Below are positions 46,025-56,736 of a stretch of 64,000 nucleotides of DNA, in pieces. A program made the position numbers and the translations under genes. Under the pieces are notes generated by a model. The model did no database searches, was not told the DNA's origin, and was given only the letters and a program-made list of their open reading frames with translations. Position 1 is the stretch's first letter; the number at the start of each line of letters is the position of its first letter. Source of the DNA: Eustoma russellianum (lineage: Eukaryota; Streptophyta; Magnoliopsida; Gentianales; Gentianaceae); contig AP025043.1 of the NCBI GenBank assembly GCA_036186865.1, positions 34,805,657-34,869,656 of the forward strand, given 5' to 3'.

Positions 46025-47197
46025 CATTATGATCATAAACATATTTGTACTCAAGAATGTCATCAAATCTTAAGATGAGGAACATGCATGTGTACTTTCT
46101 TCATGTTCTTAGCCCTTACATATTTAGTCTAGAGCATGGATGATCCATTCTTAAATCTTTAACATAATAGACTGCATTTAATCATGCATGAAAAAACTAA
46201 GGAGATCTACTTGCCTTCTCTTTGATCTTACTCCTTGGGAAGAAAAAGATAACTTCTTTCTTTTTCCTTTGGTGATCCATGGCCCTAAGGCCAAAATAGG
46301 AGGAAATTAAGTTAGTCTTGAAGTATAAGAGCTATGTAAGAGCTAAAATGAATTCTTATGAGGACTTACCTTGATATTATTACAAGTCCTCTATCTTTCC
46401 AACCAAAGATCCTTTGGCCCTTGAATGTTACGGCCTAAGTTAATATAAAGAAGGGGGTTGAATATTTTGAGAAGATATGGTGAAAGAGAAGTCATTTAAA
46501 ATGATAATTTTAGCCTCTTACACAAGTGTTGATTGGAACCCTCCCAAGCTTACATGTTTCCTATATCACTTGAATTGAATAATCTCCCTTCTTTTCTCAC
46601 TCTTATAAGGCCATAGTTTGGAGGCCAAAGAGTTGAATGAGTTGTGTCCTTCTTTTGTTAAGAGGAAAGAGAAGTATTTTTGACTTGGACTTAGAATGAA
46701 AAATGGATGAAGAAAAGATGAGAAGTTGGCTTCTTACTTCCTTTAAGCTCACAGTTGTGAAGTAGGAAAAAGGAGAGTTGAACATTTTTGAGTGTTTGAA
46801 GGAGGAGAGAGATTTTTGTTAAAAGAAAGAGAGTATAGAGAGATTGATTATGGTTGGGGAAATGGAGTTTAAAGAATGAAATGAAGATGATGACTAGCCC
46901 TCTTTTCTTTGATATTCTCGGCAGGGGAGGGTTTAGAGGAAGAGAAAAAGTCTTGCATGGAATAATAGGGATGATGGAGTGAAGAGAAACTTTTCTGTGA
47001 GAGGATGTCTCACTTTGTTTAAGCTAAAAGATGAAATTGAAAAGGTTGAGAAAACGGTTTTATTTCTCCCTTGGTGGGGGACTTTGACCGTAACTATAGT
47101 GGGGAAATTGGGGAAGAAAATTCCTTTTGTCTTATATTTTGATTGAAAAGAGGATGAAGGATGGTAATGTGGAAATAGTAATTTGCATAAAGAAACA
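46025..47197. other. Unassigned repeat-like sequence between LTR6 and a SIRE-like LTR
   Basis: A/T- and purine-rich, no ORF with a recognisable domain. Its style (GGTAAG-like donors on the minus strand, purine-rich runs) resembles 56737-58000, so both may belong to the same host element, but I could not align them by eye. Confidence 0.4.
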
Positions 47198-48106
47198 TGT
47201 ATGACCTGTATAACACCACTAAAGGGGGGAGGTGTTGAATAGTGGGTGCGGAAAATTTGGTTTTTAAAAACTTTTAAACCAAAAACCTCACTTCTGAAAA
47301 CAGTTTCTGTTTTCGGATTCTGTTTTGAAATAATTAAAAGACCTAGTCACAGACCTCCAAAACTTATTAAATTTGGTTTGAATGAACAATCAGATATTCT
47401 GAGTATCTCATAAAAATTTTAAATTAAAATTCCACTCCTAACCCCTTGAAAATACGTTCTTGGTCAGATTGCGCGAATCAGCCAGAAACCGTACTCCGAC
47501 TTGAAAATTTTATTTCGACTAATTTGTGAATCCAAAGGATCTGAAATTTTTATGGAATGACCCTTAGGATATTTACTTTAAAAGGTTGAAACACTTTTTC
47601 AAAATTCCTTTAATAAGTATGTCAAATACGTTGATGTTCTCAACCTTTGCAAGGCTGAAAATCAGATTGTACTAGTCTCAAAACTATTCAAGTTTGATTG
47701 ACTTATACTTATCCAAATGAGTTGAAACTTGCGCCAAATGAAAGCTAAGAGGTGTGACTATGTTTCTGTTATATTTTGTGATTTTTGAAATTCGTTTGCT
47801 ATTTTTACCTTTGCAATGAAATTGATGCAGAATACTGGAAACTGAAAGTAAAGTGCTGAAACACCATGAATTTTATACTGGTTCGGTTAAAACAACCTGC
47901 TCCATTCTTCGAGGACACCTTCCTCGGTTATCACTAAACACCAAAAAAACCTTACCACAAGCGTTACTTGACTTATACACCAACTCCACCCTTTTACAAC
48001 CAATATAACCAAAACAACCAAACAAACCGATCACGAACACCACCACCAATCGAATGAAGGTTTGATCACACCTAGATCAAACGTTTACAACAATGAATGA
48101 GTGTGG
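47198..48106 (-). repeat. SIRE-like copia LTR fragment hosting copia element 2
   Basis: Begins TGTATGACCTG and then AACACCACTAAAGGGGGG and GTTGAATAGTGGG, the 3'-end signature seen at 13250-13310 and 61635-61660. A GGTTCGGTTAAAACAACCTGC phrase (47880-47900) parallels 13917-13937. No primer site flanks it on the left, so it could be a solo LTR. It is split by copia element 2; its continuation right of 56736 has no defined end. Confidence 0.65.
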
Positions 48107-49557
48107 TGTTAGGAAATCAATCGAGATCACTGCCAAACGCGCAGCGGAAAACAAAAACTTGATCTCCGATTTGCTATCAAGGATCCATGTTGTTCATTTA
48201 ATTCGACAAAAGAAATCAAAAACTACCTCCGTAGATTCGAAGTCTGCAGATAGAAGAGGTGCGAAATCACGAACAGCCTCTGTCGGTATCCACACGAACG
48301 CTTCTGCCCGGAGTGCTAGCTCTTCAAACGGCACGGCTGAAGAACTCGTTTTTCTCAAAAACGATTCTAGGGTTTCGTTTTCTGTTCTTTCGTTTTTCTA
48401 ATTGCTTGGTGTATGAGATACGCCAAGCTCCATACATATATATAGATATCAAAATCCGATTGTAGATCGGATTTGTTAACGCTATCAAAATCCGTACCAG
48501 ATACGGATTATGTTAGGATTAGATAAAACAAATCAAAATCCATATCAAATATGGATTCTCTGTTATTATCCGATGATATAAATATATACATAAAAAAACG
48601 GAATTAATAATAACAATAATAATCAATATTCAATATTAATATTATTAATATTAAAAAACGATAATAATAATAATAATAATTAATATCCAATATTAATATT
48701 ATTAATATTATTAATCTCAGCCATGCGCATTCTTGTGTGTGACCCGATAGGCCCATATTAATTGGCAGTTGATTAAATCTCTATTAAACCAACAAGTCGT
48801 AATTGGCCTCTAGCAAGGCATTACAACTACCCAATTAATACGAGTAAAGTCCAACTAGCCTAATAATAGTACATGCATTAATCCCTTTGTCACATGATAT
48901 CTAGTTTGAACATAAGTCATGGTCAGCGTCATACTTATATAGTTCAAACATATGATTACTCGATCTCTAAGTAGACTGATAAAACAAATGATATTGATTA
49001 CACTATCAATTCATTTGAGCACGGCCATGCATTTCACAGTCTCACTAATCGAGGGGCCCAAAGATATCTCTCTCAAAAGAGAGGGACAAATTCTATCTTG
49101 ATTGTTCAATATCCTCTACATAATTTCTATCACATTCAATCATGACCTTTATTATTATCCAGTTACGGATAACGTTTGATCATGTCAAAATATAATAGTC
49201 CTTATGTTGGAAACTATGACAATCTCAAGTCAAAGGATTAAAACATGACTATCATGAGATTTACTTATGACGCTAATCCATGTGGCAATCTCATGATGGG
49301 TCTATCCAATACACTGTTCTCTAACAAGTATCTATGAGATTGATTCGTATCACCATACACATAATCATCTCATGATTATCAAATCAATACTCATACTGAT
49401 TATAAATTATTTTATCTCCATAACAATAATGAATCAGGGACATATATCAAAATTGTGTAACATACTAACCAACAATAATGATAATAAAACCTCTTTTATT
49501 AATAATAAATGCATAACATAAATATCCAAATCATGGCCTAGGGCACATACACTAACA
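48107..49557 (-). repeat. 3' LTR of copia element 2
   Basis: 1451 bp, TGTTAGGAAATC...ACACTAACA on the plus strand. It contains a minus-strand TATATATA box at about 48436-48446 and an AT-rich TAA/ATT microsatellite at 48605-48716. The open frame at 48093-48401 is LTR sequence duplicated in the other LTR and not a gene. Confidence 0.94.
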
Positions 49558-49572
49558 ATCTCCCACTTGCAC
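49558..49572 (-). promoter_or_regulatory. Polypurine tract of copia element 2
   Basis: On the minus strand GTGCAAGTGGGAGAT directly precedes the 3' LTR, the usual copia form. Confidence 0.85.
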
Positions 49573-49628
49573 TAGGCCTACAAATATCTGAGACCCATAG
49601 ATCTAGTGTGCTGATCATGCTTGACCCG

Positions 49629-52600
49629 TTAGAGAGGCTTAGTCAATGGATCCGCTATGTTATCGTTTGTGTTAACTTTGCATATCTTGACATCTTCTCT
49701 ATCGATGATGTCTCGAATGAGATGGTAGCGTCTGAGTATATGTTTAGATCTCTGATGAGACCTAGGCTCTTTTGCTTGTGTTATGGCACCATTGTTGTCA
49801 CAATAAATGTCCACGGGATTTGCAATGCTAGGTACCACTCCTAGCTCAGTAATGAACTTCTTCAACCAAACTGCTTCTTTAGCTGCATCTGATGCTGCTA
49901 TATACTCAGCCTCTGTTGTAGAATCAGCCATAGTGCTTCGTTTTGAACTCTTCCAACTAACAGCTCCACCATTCAATGTGAATACAAAACCGGACTGCGA
50001 TCTGAAATCATCTATGTCGGTTTGGAAGCTAGAATCTGTGTAACCATTTACAACTAACTCGTCATCCAAACCTCCATAAACCAAGAATACCTCTTTAGTC
50101 CTTCTGAGGTACTTAAGAATATTCTTGACAGCTGTCCAGTGACCTTCACCAGGGTCAGCTTGATATCTACTTGTTGTGCTCAATGGATATGAGACATCTG
50201 GTCTAGTACATAACATGGCATACATGATCGATCCTATAGCAGAAGCATAAGGAATTTTATTCATTCGATCTCGCTCATCAGATGTCTGAGGACATTGATT
50301 CTTGCTAAGATGAATGCCATGAGACATAGGCAGGAATCCTTTCTTGGACTCTTGCATGTTGAACCTCTTCAACATTTTATCTATGTATGTACTCTGACTC
50401 AAACCTATTATCCTTTTAGATCTATCTCTATAGATCTTGATACCAAGGATATAGGTAGCCCCGCCCAAGTCCTTCATTGAAAATGAATTCCCTAACCAAG
50501 CCTTAACCTTTTGCAAGGTAGGGATATCATTCTCAATAAGCAATATGTCATCCACATATAAGACCAGAAACACTACTGCACTCCCACTAACCATCTTGTA
50601 AACACAAGGTTCATCTTCATTCTTGATGAAACCAAAGTTCTTAACTGTTTCATCAAAACGAAGATTCCAGCTTAGAGATGCTTGCTTCAATCCATAGATG
50701 GACCTTTGAAGCTTGCAAACCTTCTTTGAATTCTCAGGATTTACAAAACCCTCAAGTTGTGTCATGTGTACATCCTCGAGTAAATTTCCATTAAGGAAAG
50801 CAGTTTTGACATCCATTTGCCATATCTCATAATCATAGTATGCTGCAATGGTAAGGAGAATTCGAATAGACTTAAGCATAGCTACTGGTGAAAAGGTTTC
50901 ATCATAGTCTATACCATGAGTTTGCTTGAAACCTTTAGCCACAAGCCTTGCTTTGTAGGTTTGCACATTTCCATCCATGTCAGTTTTCTTCTTGAAAACC
51001 CATTTGCAACCAATAGTCTTAATACCCTCTGGAGGATCAATTAAAGACCAAACTTGGTTATCAAACATGGATTGCATCTCAGAATTCATGGCTCTAAGCC
51101 ATTTATCTGAATCTAGACCTGACACAGCTTCCTGATAGGTAGTAGGCTCATCTTGATCTATGAGCATAACTTCACTATCATCAGTCACAAGAAATCCGTA
51201 TCTCTCTGGCTGACGATATATCCTATCAAATCTGCGTTGGACTTGTGTTACATTTTCAGGCTCCACAACTGTTTGTGGTTCTGAAATCGTCTCTAAAGAC
51301 GGTTCAACGATATCTTGTGGAACTTGAGTTTCCTCAAGTTGTACCATACTCCCACTTGTTCTCTTGGAGAGAAACTCCTTTTCCAAAAAGACTTCATTTC
51401 GAGCAACAAACACTTTGTTCTCTGAGGGAATATAGAAATAGTACCCTTTAGTTTCTTTAGGATACCCCACAAAAATACATTTGATAGATTTTGGAGCTAG
51501 CTTATCTGACATTAATCTTTTCACATAAGCTTCACAACCCCAAATCTTAAGAAAAGACAAACTGGGTCTCTTACCAGTCCACATCTCATATGGTGTCTTT
51601 TCAACCGCTTTAGATGGTACACGGTTCAAAATGAATGCAGCTGTCTCCAAGGCATAACCCCAAAAGGATAAAGGAAGATCTACTTGACCCATCATAGATC
51701 GAACCATATCTAATAAAGTCCGATTTCTCCTTTCAGAAACACCATTCCATTGTGGAGTTCCTGGAGGAGTCAACTGTGAAACGATTCCACAATTTCTTAG
51801 ATGTTGGTCAAATTCTTGGCTCACATATTCACCACCTCGATCTGATCGAAGGGTTTTAATTGTCTTACCAAGTTGATTTTGTACTTCATTTTGAAAAGTT
51901 CTAAACATTTCAAAAGACTCATGCTTATGTTTCATTAGGTAGACATAGCCATACCTACTGAAATCATCAGTAAAAGTAATGAAATACTGAAATCCTCCCC
52001 TGGCACTAATGCTGATTGGGCCGCATACATCTGTATGTACCAAGCCCAATAAGTCATTAGCCCTTTCACTATGTCCAGTAAAAGGAGTCTTTCTCATCTT
52101 TCCAAGCAAACAAGACTCGCAATTTTCAAATGATTCAAAATGAAATGAATCTAATAATCCATCTTGATGGAGTTTAGATACGCGCTTCTCATTTATATGG
52201 CTAAGGCGACAATGCCATAAATATGCAGGATTTAGTTCATTTGGCTTAGTTCTCTTTGAAGATATGTTATAAATATTACCGTCATTGGAATCATCAAGGT
52301 TAAGGACATAAATGCCATTATAACTACTTGCAATACAATAAAGCAAGTCATTTTTATCAAAAATAGAACACTTCTTATTTTTAATTAAAAATGAATAACC
52401 TTCATCATCCAAAACAGACACTGAAATAAGATTCATACTCATAGTAGGAACATAAAAGCAATTGTTTAGAACTAACAAAAGCCCATTGGGCAAGACAAGC
52501 TCATAGGTCCCTACAGCTATAGCAGCAACTCTTGCTCTATTGCCAACATGTAGGTCCACCTCGCCCTTCTTCAGCATCCTACTCCTTTTGAGCCCCTGCA

Positions 52601-53546
52601 TATTTGTACAAATATGGGATCCACATCCAGTATCTAATACCCAGGAAGAAGAAGTAGATAAATTAATTTCTATAACATAAATACCTGAAGACGTAGTCGT
52701 ACTACCCTTCAGCTTCTTCAACTCCTCCAAATAAACATCACAATTTCTTTTCCAATGCCTAGGCTTGTTGCAATGGAAACAAGTTCCTTCCTTAGGAACC
52801 TTTGCCTTGGGACCAGGTTTCGGTTTAGCTTGACCCTTTGCCCCTTTTGCACCCTTTGCACTTTTAGCCTTACCCTTGCCTTTAGCTTTCTTTTTCATTA
52901 GCTTGGTATTGACACTCAATACATGGGTAGGCTTCTTGATATTCCCCTCAGCAGTTTTGAGCATACCATGTAGCTCAGGAATGGACTTTTCCATATTATT
53001 CATATTGTAGTTCATGACGAACTGAAAAAAACTGCTAGGCAAAGAGTGTAGGATCAAATCCGTGGCGAGTTCCAAACTCAGGGGATATCCAAGTCTAGCA
53101 AGGTGATCTATATAGCCTTTCATCTTCAGAACATGAGTGCTAACAGATTTACCTTCAGACATCTTACAGTCAAAAAGTGAAACAGCAGTGTCGAACCTAT
53201 CCTGCCTAGCCTGTTGTTGGAAAGCTTGTTTGAGATGCACACTCATCTCATAAGCTTCTAAGTGTTCCAGGTCTTTCTGAAGTCCTGGACACATAGTTGC
53301 CAACATTAGACATCCTATGTCATTGGAATCTTCAACACGCTTCTTATACTTGTTCTTAACAGTAACAGAAGCATCAGCAGGAGGGGGTTCAGGGACAGGG
53401 TCATCGAGCACGTAGGACTTCTTTTCTTGCTTGAGAACAATTCTCAAGTTTCAAAACCAGTCAACAAAATTAGTCCCACATTCTTTTAGTTTTTCCTTCT
53501 CAAGGATAGATCGCATCGATAAGGTGGAATTGTTATTAGCAGCCAT
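49629..53546 (-). pseudogene. Ty1/copia gag-pol polyprotein, one early stop, otherwise open
   Basis: The start codon is at 53546-53544 (MAANNNSTLSMRS). Thirty-one codons on, TGA at 53453-53451 replaces what is probably an Arg codon. From there 1272 codons are open to 49629. Domains in order: gag (UBN2 type); a long Lys/Gly/Ala basic tract; CCHC knuckle CFHCNKPRHWKRNC (about 52785-52740); protease WVLDTGCGSHICTN (about 52655-52610); integrase with HCRLSH and CESC zinc ligands and a DDE core including DRGGEY; RT with LYVDDILLI (about 50565-50540); RNase H GYTDSSFQ to EAEYIAASDAAKEAVWLKK (about 50040-49860). TAA after DPLTKPL may end it about 20 residues early compared with usual copia tails. 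A Met lies just after the early stop, so re-initiation is conceivable. The protein would replicate and integrate the element. Confidence 0.92.
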
Positions 53547-55274
53547 TTATGATCTACAAAACATGCAAAGTAACACTTTATTAATAATGAGGTTAAAATT
53601 TATAAAACTCCCACTAAAACATAACCCTCAAAAGAAATATTTTAGTGAGCTAAGATCCATATTTGACTTAATTCTAAACTCAGCTTTGGCATGACGCTTA
53701 AAATTAAGTTATTTAGGTAGGTAACATCTTTACCAATTACATCTCATGTAACTCTTAGAATTTATGGAATAATGACATCATATATCATTGTATGTTAGAT
53801 TCCATCTAATGCCTTGAGCCCAAAACCGTTTTGATAGCCCAATTAAGTCTAACCAATTTTAAACATATGAGTAGCACTATTACTCATCCTACGTAGCTAG
53901 GAATGTTTAAAGCACATTGCTTTGGCAATACCTACTTTAATACAATCCCAGTTTTAATAGGTGTTTAAGACATGGATGGCATCAAGACTTAAATTATTAA
54001 TGAGGGTTCAACTTAGTTTATGTCTTGCATTGCATATCATTATATCGTAGCATCCTATATGCACATATAATATATCATCCACGCATCTCATACAAAATGA
54101 TAAATATGTAAACGTGACATAGCATGGCCAAACTAAATATGATCTTCATGAGACCAGATGAAGATCATAAAGGAAACCCTATGTGAAAGACTTCCTATTA
54201 CAACATTTGCAATGATACATATCTTCTTGTCTTGAGCCCGTGCCTCCATCTCCATGGAATCCACTCGTCCTTGGTGTGTGTCGCCATCACCATTTTGTAG
54301 CTTGATTCTTCATTTATTACAATAACAAAGAAAAACCTAACTACTTGTATAATAAAATACAACAAAAACTACAGCGGCACGCAGGCCATAATAACCCAAA
54401 ACAAAAATATGACTAAGTCAATCACATAGGTCCTGAGGCCATGCTATGCACCATGCAAAGACATCAACAATTATAATATATCTTACATAAACATATTATA
54501 ATAAATATATATTGACATTCTTAATGTCACGGTAACGAACTATAGGGCGTACGCATACGAAACCCTAACACAGACGTGTCAATCATATTAATGATCTTAC
54601 TGTTTTGAATACGTGTAAGCCCTTATAGAAGCACCGATCGAACCGAGAGTTATCATTCAAAACCCAAAACAGAATCATCAATCGAATTGATAATCTGCTG
54701 TTCGAAATCCGAAACAAAATCAATCTGCCATTCGAAATCCGAAAACAGAATCATCAATCGAATTGATAATCTGCTGTTCGAAATCCGAAACAGAATCAAT
54801 CTGCCATTCGAAATCCAAAAACAGAATCATCAATCGAATTGATAATCTGTCTGTTTTGAATATGCATAACTCTTACAGAATCATTATCGGTTGTTCATAT
54901 CGATATAAACATAATCGTTTTTGATCATCACATGAAAAACGAAAACTTTATATCACATATAACAATCTCAAATCATAACGTCTCATGAAAACGAATTGAA
55001 AACATCAATCCGCTCTCACCAGATGAGATTCGAATAGGGTTTTACACATAGCGTATGTTTATATCTAATATGAACAGAATCGGTTTTGATCATCACATGA
55101 CAAACGAAAACCGCCGTATACAAATCATCTCATGAAAACGATTTGAAAAACACCATTCTTCTCTCATCATATGAAATCCGAGTTGGGGTTTTTGTACATA
55201 TCATGCCATACGAAAAACAGTAAACATATAATCACATAAGCATGATATAATCGATTTAAACGAAATCAACAAGT
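53547..55274 (-). other. Leader of copia element 2
   Basis: About 1.7 kb without a gene between gag and the primer site, unusually long. It contains a 76-bp tandem repeat (54671-54850) and a second, looser repeat around CATCACATGAAAAACGAAAAC (54925 and 55090). Confidence 0.75.
54671..54850. repeat. 76-bp tandem repeat in the copia leader
   Basis: AGAATCATCAATCGAATTG starts at 54671, 54747 and 54823, exactly 76 bp apart; the third unit is partial. Within each unit the phrase TTCGAAATCCGAAA(A)CA occurs twice. Confidence 0.9.
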
Positions 55275-55287
55275 GGCTCTGATACCA
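55275..55287 (-). promoter_or_regulatory. Primer-binding site of copia element 2
   Basis: GGCTCTGATACCA on the plus strand, one base from the 5' LTR. Confidence 0.93.
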
Positions 55288-55288
55288 C

Positions 55289-56731
55289 TGTTAGAAAATC
55301 AATCGAGATCACTGCCAAACGCGCAGCGGAAAACAAAAACTTGATCTCCGATTTCCTACCAAGGATCCATGTTGTTCGTTTAATTCGACAAAAGAAATCA
55401 AAAACTACCTCCTTAGATTCGAAGTCTGCAGATAGAAGAGGTGCGAAATCACGAACACCCTCTGTCGATATCCACAAGAAAGCTTCCGCCCGGAGTGCTA
55501 GCTCTTCAAACGGCACGGCTGAAGAACTCGTTTTTCTCAAAAACGATTCTAGGGTTTCGTTTTCTGTTCTTTTGTTTTTCTAATTGCTTGGTGTATGAGA
55601 TACGCCAAGCTCCATACATATATATAGATATCAAAATCCGATTGCAGATCGGATTTGTTAACGCTATCAAAATCCGTACCAGATACGGATTATGTTTGGA
55701 TTAGATAAAACAAATCAAAATCCATATCAAATATGGATTCTCTGTTATTATCCGATGATATAAATATATACATAAAAACGGAATTAATAATAATAATAAT
55801 AATTAATATTCAATATTAATATTATTAATATTAAAAAACGATAATAATAATAATTAATATCCAATATTAATATTATTAATATTATTAATCTCAGCCATAT
55901 GCATTCTTGTGTGTGACCCGATAGGCCCATATTAATTGGCAGTTGATTAAATCTCTATTAAACCAACAAGTCGTAATTGGCCTCTAGCAAGGCATTACAA
56001 CTACCCAATTAATACGAGTAAAGTCCAACTAGCCTAATAATAGTACATGCATTAATCCCTTTGTCACACGATATCTAGTTTGAACATAAGTCATGGTCAG
56101 CGTCATACTTATATAGTTCAAACATATGATTACTCGATCTCTAAGTAGACTGATAAAACAAATGATATTGATCGCACTATCAATTCATTTGAGCACGGCC
56201 ATGCATTTCACAGTCTCACTAATCGAGGGGCCCAAAGATATCTCTCTCAAAAGAGAGGGACAAATTCTATCTTGATTGTTCAATATCCTCTACATAATTT
56301 CTATCACATTCAATCATGACCTTTATTATTATCCAGTTACGAATAACGTTTGATCATGTCAAAATATAATAGTCCTTATGTTGGAAACTATGACAATCTC
56401 AAGTCAAAGGATTAAAACATGACTATCATGAGATTTACTTATGACGCTAATCCATGTAGCAATCTCATGATGGGTCTATCCAATACACTGTTCTCTAACA
56501 AGTATCTATGAGATTGATTCGTATCACCATACACATAATCATCTCATGATTATCAAATCAATACTCATACTGATTATAAATTATTTTATCTCCATAACAA
56601 TAATGAATCAGGGACATATATCAAAATTGTGTAACATACTAACCAACAATAATGATAATAAAACCTCTTTTATTAATAATAGATGCATAACATGAATATC
56701 CAAATCATGGCCTAGGGCACATACACTAACA
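55289..56731 (-). repeat. 5' LTR of copia element 2
   Basis: 1443 bp, TGTTAGAAAATC...ACACTAACA on the plus strand. Slightly shorter than the other LTR because the AT-rich microsatellite (about 55785-55890) has fewer units. The frames at 55256-55583 are LTR sequence. Confidence 0.94.
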
Positions 56732-56736
56732 TGTGA

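Larger units (their letters stand above)
48107..56731 (-). mobile_element. Ty1/copia element 2, complete and nearly intact
   Basis: Minus-oriented 8.6 kb element: LTR 56731-55289, primer site, 1.7 kb leader, gag-pol, polypurine tract, LTR 49557-48107. Termini are TGTTAG...CTAACA. The target duplication is TGTGG (48102-48106) versus TGTGA (56732-56736), 4 of 5. The LTRs are very similar along their length by eye, so the insertion is fairly recent. Order of domains (protease, integrase, RT, RNase H) is that of Ty1/copia. Confidence 0.94.

Noticed and set aside
48093..48401. 102-codon frame and its counterpart at 55341-55583 (Ser/Lys-rich)
   Set aside because: Both lie in the two LTRs of copia element 2 and are copies of each other; they extend across the LTR edge only on one side and have no domain.
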